Below, piece by piece: positions 23,007 to 25,218 of a stretch of DNA of 25,218 nucleotides (within the stretch, counting starts at the first letter, position 1; every line of letters starts with the position of its first letter). The notes under the pieces were generated by a model. That model saw only the letters and a list, made by a program, of their open reading frames with translations, did no database searches and had not been told where the DNA came from. The stretch spans positions 1 to 25,218 of the forward strand of contig CBDUCN010000031.1 in the NCBI GenBank assembly GCA_965365655.1, in the 5' to 3' direction. The stretch is from JBFHNV01 sp965365655. GTDB taxonomy: Bacteria > Pseudomonadota > Gammaproteobacteria > HK1. Made by a program: the position numbers and the translations under genes.

Positions 23007-23989
23007 CGATCCCGGCGCGCCTGCCGTGGCACGCCGCGCAGTGGCAGTCCTTCGCCGCGGCGCTGGACGCCGGGCGCGTGCACCACGCGCTGCTGCTGCA
23101 GGGGCCCCCGGGCCTCGGCAAGCTGCGCTTCGCCGAGCGCGCGGCGGCGGCGCTGCTGTGCGAGTCGCAGGCGCCGGCGGCGGAACGCCCGTGCGGCGAG
23201 TGCAGGAGCTGCGCCCTGGTGGCCGCGGGCAGCCATCCGGATCGCCTGCAGCTCGCGCCGGAGGAGGACAGGACCCAGATCGACGTCGCCCAGGTGCGCC
23301 AGCGCATCGCCGACCTCGCGCTCACCGCGCACTACGCGTCTCGCCGCGTGATCCTGGTCGCGCCCGCCGATGCGCTCAACCGCCACGCCGCGAACACCTT
23401 GCTCAAGACCCTGGAGGAGCCGCCGGGTGGCGCCGTCTTCCTGCTCGTGAGTGCGAGCCCCGCGTCGCTGCCGGCCACCGTGCGCAGCCGCTGCGCCGCG
23501 GTCCGCTTCTTGGCGCCGGACGCCGACTCCGCCCGGCGCTGGCTTGCGGGCGAGGAGCACGGCGACGCGGCCGCGTCCATCCTGGAGTGGTGCGGCGGCG
23601 CCCCGCTGAGCGCGCTGGACGCGGCGCGCGACGGCGAGGCGCAGCACTACGACGAGATGATCGCGGACCTGGACGCGCTCGCCGGCGGCACGCTGGACCC
23701 GATCGCGGCCGCTGCGCGCTGGCGCACGGTCGGGCTGCGCCGCACGCTGCAGTGGCAGCTGCGGGTGCTCGCGCGTGCGATGCGCTCGTGCGCGGCGGGC
23801 GAGCGCGCGCCCGCGGCGGGCGCTATGCAATCCCTGGGGGCGCGGCTAGACTTGCGCGCGATGGACGCGCTGTGCGAAGAGCTCCTGGAGCTGCGCAGCG
23901 CGCTGGAACGGCGGCTCAATCCCGCCGAGCAGCTCGCCCTCGAATCGCTCGCGGTGAGCTGGCGTGATGCGGCGCGGCCTCCCGGCTGA
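23003..23989 (+). CDS. holB: DNA polymerase III delta' subunit
   Basis: Clamp-loader subunit that, with delta, gamma/tau and SSB-binding partners, opens the beta clamp. It has 328 residues. The AAA+ domain has GPPGLGK (34-40), with Leu41 where Ser/Thr would be in an active P-loop. Zinc ligands are Cys53, Cys64, Cys67 and Cys70 (CGECRSC), and the SRC motif is at 162-164. LLKTLEEPP (133-141) is a family hallmark. The C-terminal collar domain spans about 205-328. GTG 23003 overlaps tmk. tmk-holB-pilZ is a conserved gammaproteobacterial order. Confidence 0.95.
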   Translation: MTIPARLPWHAAQWQSFAAALDAGRVHHALLLQGPPGLGKLRFAERAAAALLCESQAPAAERPCGECRSCALVAAGSHPDRLQLAPEEDRTQIDVAQVRQRIADLALTAHYASRRVILVAPADALNRHAANTLLKTLEEPPGGAVFLLVSASPASLPATVRSRCAAVRFLAPDADSARRWLAGEEHGDAAASILEWCGGAPLSALDAARDGEAQHYDEMIADLDALAGGTLDPIAAAARWRTVGLRRTLQWQLRVLARAMRSCAAGERAPAAGAMQSLGARLDLRAMDALCEELLELRSALERRLNPAEQLALESLAVSWRDAARPPG

Positions 23990-24039
23990 CGCCCTGCGCG
24001 TACACCCGAACGCGCGCCCACCGATGGGGGAGAGCAACG

Positions 24040-24384
24040 TTGGCAGCACCGAAACCGGGCATCCTCTCGCTGACAATCCGCGACAAGAGCGCGCTGTACG
24101 CCAGTTACATGCCGTTCGTGCGCAACGGCGGCCTGTTCATCCCCACCACCAAGAACTACAAGCTGGGCGACGAGGTGTTCATGCTCCTGACCCTGATGGA
24201 GGACAAGGAGAAGCTGCCGATCGCCGGCAAGATCGTCTGGGTGACGCCCAAGGGCGCGCAGGGCAACCGCACCGCCGGCATCGGCGTGCAGTTCAGCGAC
24301 CTCGACAAGGGCCAGACCCGCAACAAGATCGAGAACGTGCTCGCGGCGGCGCTGAAGTCGGAACGCCAGACGCACACGATGTAG
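24040..24384 (+). CDS. pilZ: Type IV pilus PilZ protein
   Basis: Small cytoplasmic protein required for type IV pilus assembly. In Pseudomonas and Xanthomonas it belongs to the PilZ-FimX-PilB set. The 114 residues begin MAAPKPGILSLTIRDKSALY and include YMPFVRNGGLFIPT, LGDEVFMLL, IAGKIVWVTPKGAQGNRTAGIGVQF and the ending THTM, closely matching PilZ proper. The RxxxR and (D/N)xSxxG motifs of c-di-GMP-binding PilZ domains are missing, as in the type protein. The start is TTG 24040: no in-frame ATG is available and GGGGGAGAG (24026-24034) precedes it. It is the last gene of the conserved cluster. Confidence 0.95.
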   Translation: MAAPKPGILSLTIRDKSALYASYMPFVRNGGLFIPTTKNYKLGDEVFMLLTLMEDKEKLPIAGKIVWVTPKGAQGNRTAGIGVQFSDLDKGQTRNKIENVLAAALKSERQTHTM

Positions 24385-24393
24385 CCGGCCGCG

Positions 24394-24425
24394 GGCCGGG
24401 CCCACCGCGGGCCGCAGGCCCGGCC
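24394..24425 (+). repeat. GC hairpin between pilZ and phnA
   Basis: GGCCGGGCC (24394-24402) and GGCCCGGCC (24417-24425) are perfect 9-bp arms around a 14-nt loop, starting 10 nt after the pilZ stop. No T tract follows. It sits on the boundary where the conserved gene order ends. Confidence 0.45.
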
Positions 24426-24445
24426 ACCACCCGAGCGGCCACGAC

Positions 24446-25218
24446 ATGAGCAGCGCCGAAACCGCACGCGACCCCGTGGAGGTCAACGGCCGGCGCTACG
24501 CGTGGCCGGCCCGCCCGCTCGTGGTCGTATGCATCGACGGCAGCGAGCCCGGCTATCCGGTGGAGGAGGGCGGCAGCGACGCCGGCGGCTACATCGAGCG
24601 GGCCGTGGAGGCGGGGTGCATGCCCTACACCGCGTCGATGCTCGAGCGCGGCACGCGGCGTCTCGCGGACTGCGTGGTGCCGACGTTCACGAATCCCAAC
24701 AACCTGTCCATCGTCACCGGCGTGCCGCCGTCCGTGCACGGCATCTGCGGCAACTTCTTCTACGATCGCGACAGCGGCGACGAGGTGATGATGAACGAGC
24801 CGCGCTTCCTGCGCGCGCCCACCGTGCTCGCGGCGTTCGCCGGGCGCGGCGCGCGGGTGGCCGTGATCACCGCGAAGGACAAGCTGCGCCGCCTGCTGGG
24901 GCAGGGCCTTCCGATGGGGGACTCCGGCTGCATGTGCTTCTCCGCGGAGAAGGCCGACCAGGCGACGCGCGAGGAGAACGGCATCGACGGCGTGCCGGCG
25001 CTCGCGGGAATGGCGGTGCCGTCGGTGTACAGCGCGGAGCTCAGCGAGTTCGTGTTCGCCGCCGGCGTCGAGATCGTGCGCCGCCACCGCCCGGACCTGA
25101 CGTACCTGTCCACCACCGACTACGTGCAGCACAAGCACGCGCCGGGAAGCCCGGCGGCCAACGCGTTCTACGCGATGATGGACCGCTACTGGTCCGAGCT
25201 GGACGCGCTCGGCTGCAC
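24446..25218 (+). CDS. phnA: Phosphonoacetate hydrolase (partial, 3' end outside)
   Basis: Alkaline-phosphatase-superfamily metalloenzyme that cleaves phosphonoacetate to acetate and phosphate (EC 3.11.1.2). It is usually the last step of 2-aminoethylphosphonate breakdown with PhnW and PhnY. 257 codons are visible from ATG 24446. Motifs: VVVCIDGSEP with metal ligand Asp31, FTNPNNLSIVTG with the probable nucleophile Thr82, VHGICGNFFYD, VMMNEPRFLRAPT, AVITAKDKLRRLLG, and STTDYVQHKHAPG with Asp225 and His229. About 12 extra residues (PVEEGGSDAGG region, 38-48) seem to lie between Asp31 and Thr82 compared with my memory of characterised enzymes. No Shine-Dalgarno is evident. It replaces tatD, the usual neighbour of pilZ. 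Confidence 0.9.
   Translation, partial: MSSAETARDPVEVNGRRYAWPARPLVVVCIDGSEPGYPVEEGGSDAGGYIERAVEAGCMPYTASMLERGTRRLADCVVPTFTNPNNLSIVTGVPPSVHGICGNFFYDRDSGDEVMMNEPRFLRAPTVLAAFAGRGARVAVITAKDKLRRLLGQGLPMGDSGCMCFSAEKADQATREENGIDGVPALAGMAVPSVYSAELSEFVFAAGVEIVRRHRPDLTYLSTTDYVQHKHAPGSPAANAFYAMMDRYWSELDALGC

Noticed and set aside
1..25218. Mobile elements, CRISPR arrays, tRNA or rRNA genes, toxin-antitoxin or defence systems
   Set aside because: I looked on both strands and saw no transposase or integrase motifs, terminal repeats, repeat-spacer arrays or tRNA-like ends. The window is a dense housekeeping region.

Overview
The window is a high-GC (roughly 70%) stretch of bacterial chromosome made almost entirely of conserved housekeeping genes. 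Gene order and protein sequences point to a Gammaproteobacterium. The blocks rseA-rseB-mucD-lepA-lepB-DUF4845-rnc-era-recO-pdxJ and yceD-rpmF-plsX-fabHDG-acpP-fabF-mltG-tmk-holB-pilZ are typical of that class. The short 5' spacings and extreme GC suggest a Chromatiales/Ectothiorhodospiraceae-like or Xanthomonadales-like lineage, but this placement is inference.

Region 1 (1-8998, plus strand) starts with the last codons of the anti-sigma factor RseA, then RseB and a MucD/DegP protease (envelope stress response). Next come the ribosomal GTPase LepA, signal peptidase I, a small DUF4845 membrane protein, RNase III, Era, RecO and PdxJ. Many genes overlap by a few bases (ATGA-type junctions), so they are probably cotranscribed and translationally coupled.

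Region 2 (9002-12104) holds rne (RNase E) on the minus strand, converging on pdxJ with only 3 bp between stop codons. Upstream is a 649-bp gap with a minus-strand promoter candidate, a predicted leader of about 425 nt and two strong hairpins. This resembles the autoregulatory 5'UTR known for E. coli rne. Divergently, rluC (23S rRNA pseudouridine synthase) and an SppA-type S49 peptidase run to 14172. A Maf/YceF-type nucleotide pyrophosphatase follows on the minus strand.

Region 3 (14872-23989) is the fatty-acid and phospholipid cluster. It starts from a near-consensus TTGACA-N18-TACGAT promoter in front of yceD and continues with rpmF, plsX, fabH, fabD and fabG. acpP has its own promoter and an intrinsic terminator, and is followed by fabF. 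Then come mltG (peptidoglycan-strand terminator), tmk and holB, with pilZ after them. pabC, often found between fabF and mltG, and acpS, often after pdxJ, are absent from these positions.

Region 4 (24446-end) breaks the usual order. Instead of tatD after pilZ there is the start of phosphonoacetate hydrolase (phnA), a phosphonate-catabolism gene, cut by the window edge.

I found no mobile element, CRISPR array, tRNA or rRNA, toxin-antitoxin or defence system, and no credible new multi-gene system. The most interesting signals are regulatory: a recurrent TAGNNT box exactly 6 nt before three start codons (possible leaderless mRNAs), the structured rne leader, inverted repeats beside the rluC and acpP promoters, and an Asn-to-Asp change in the FabG catalytic tetrad.
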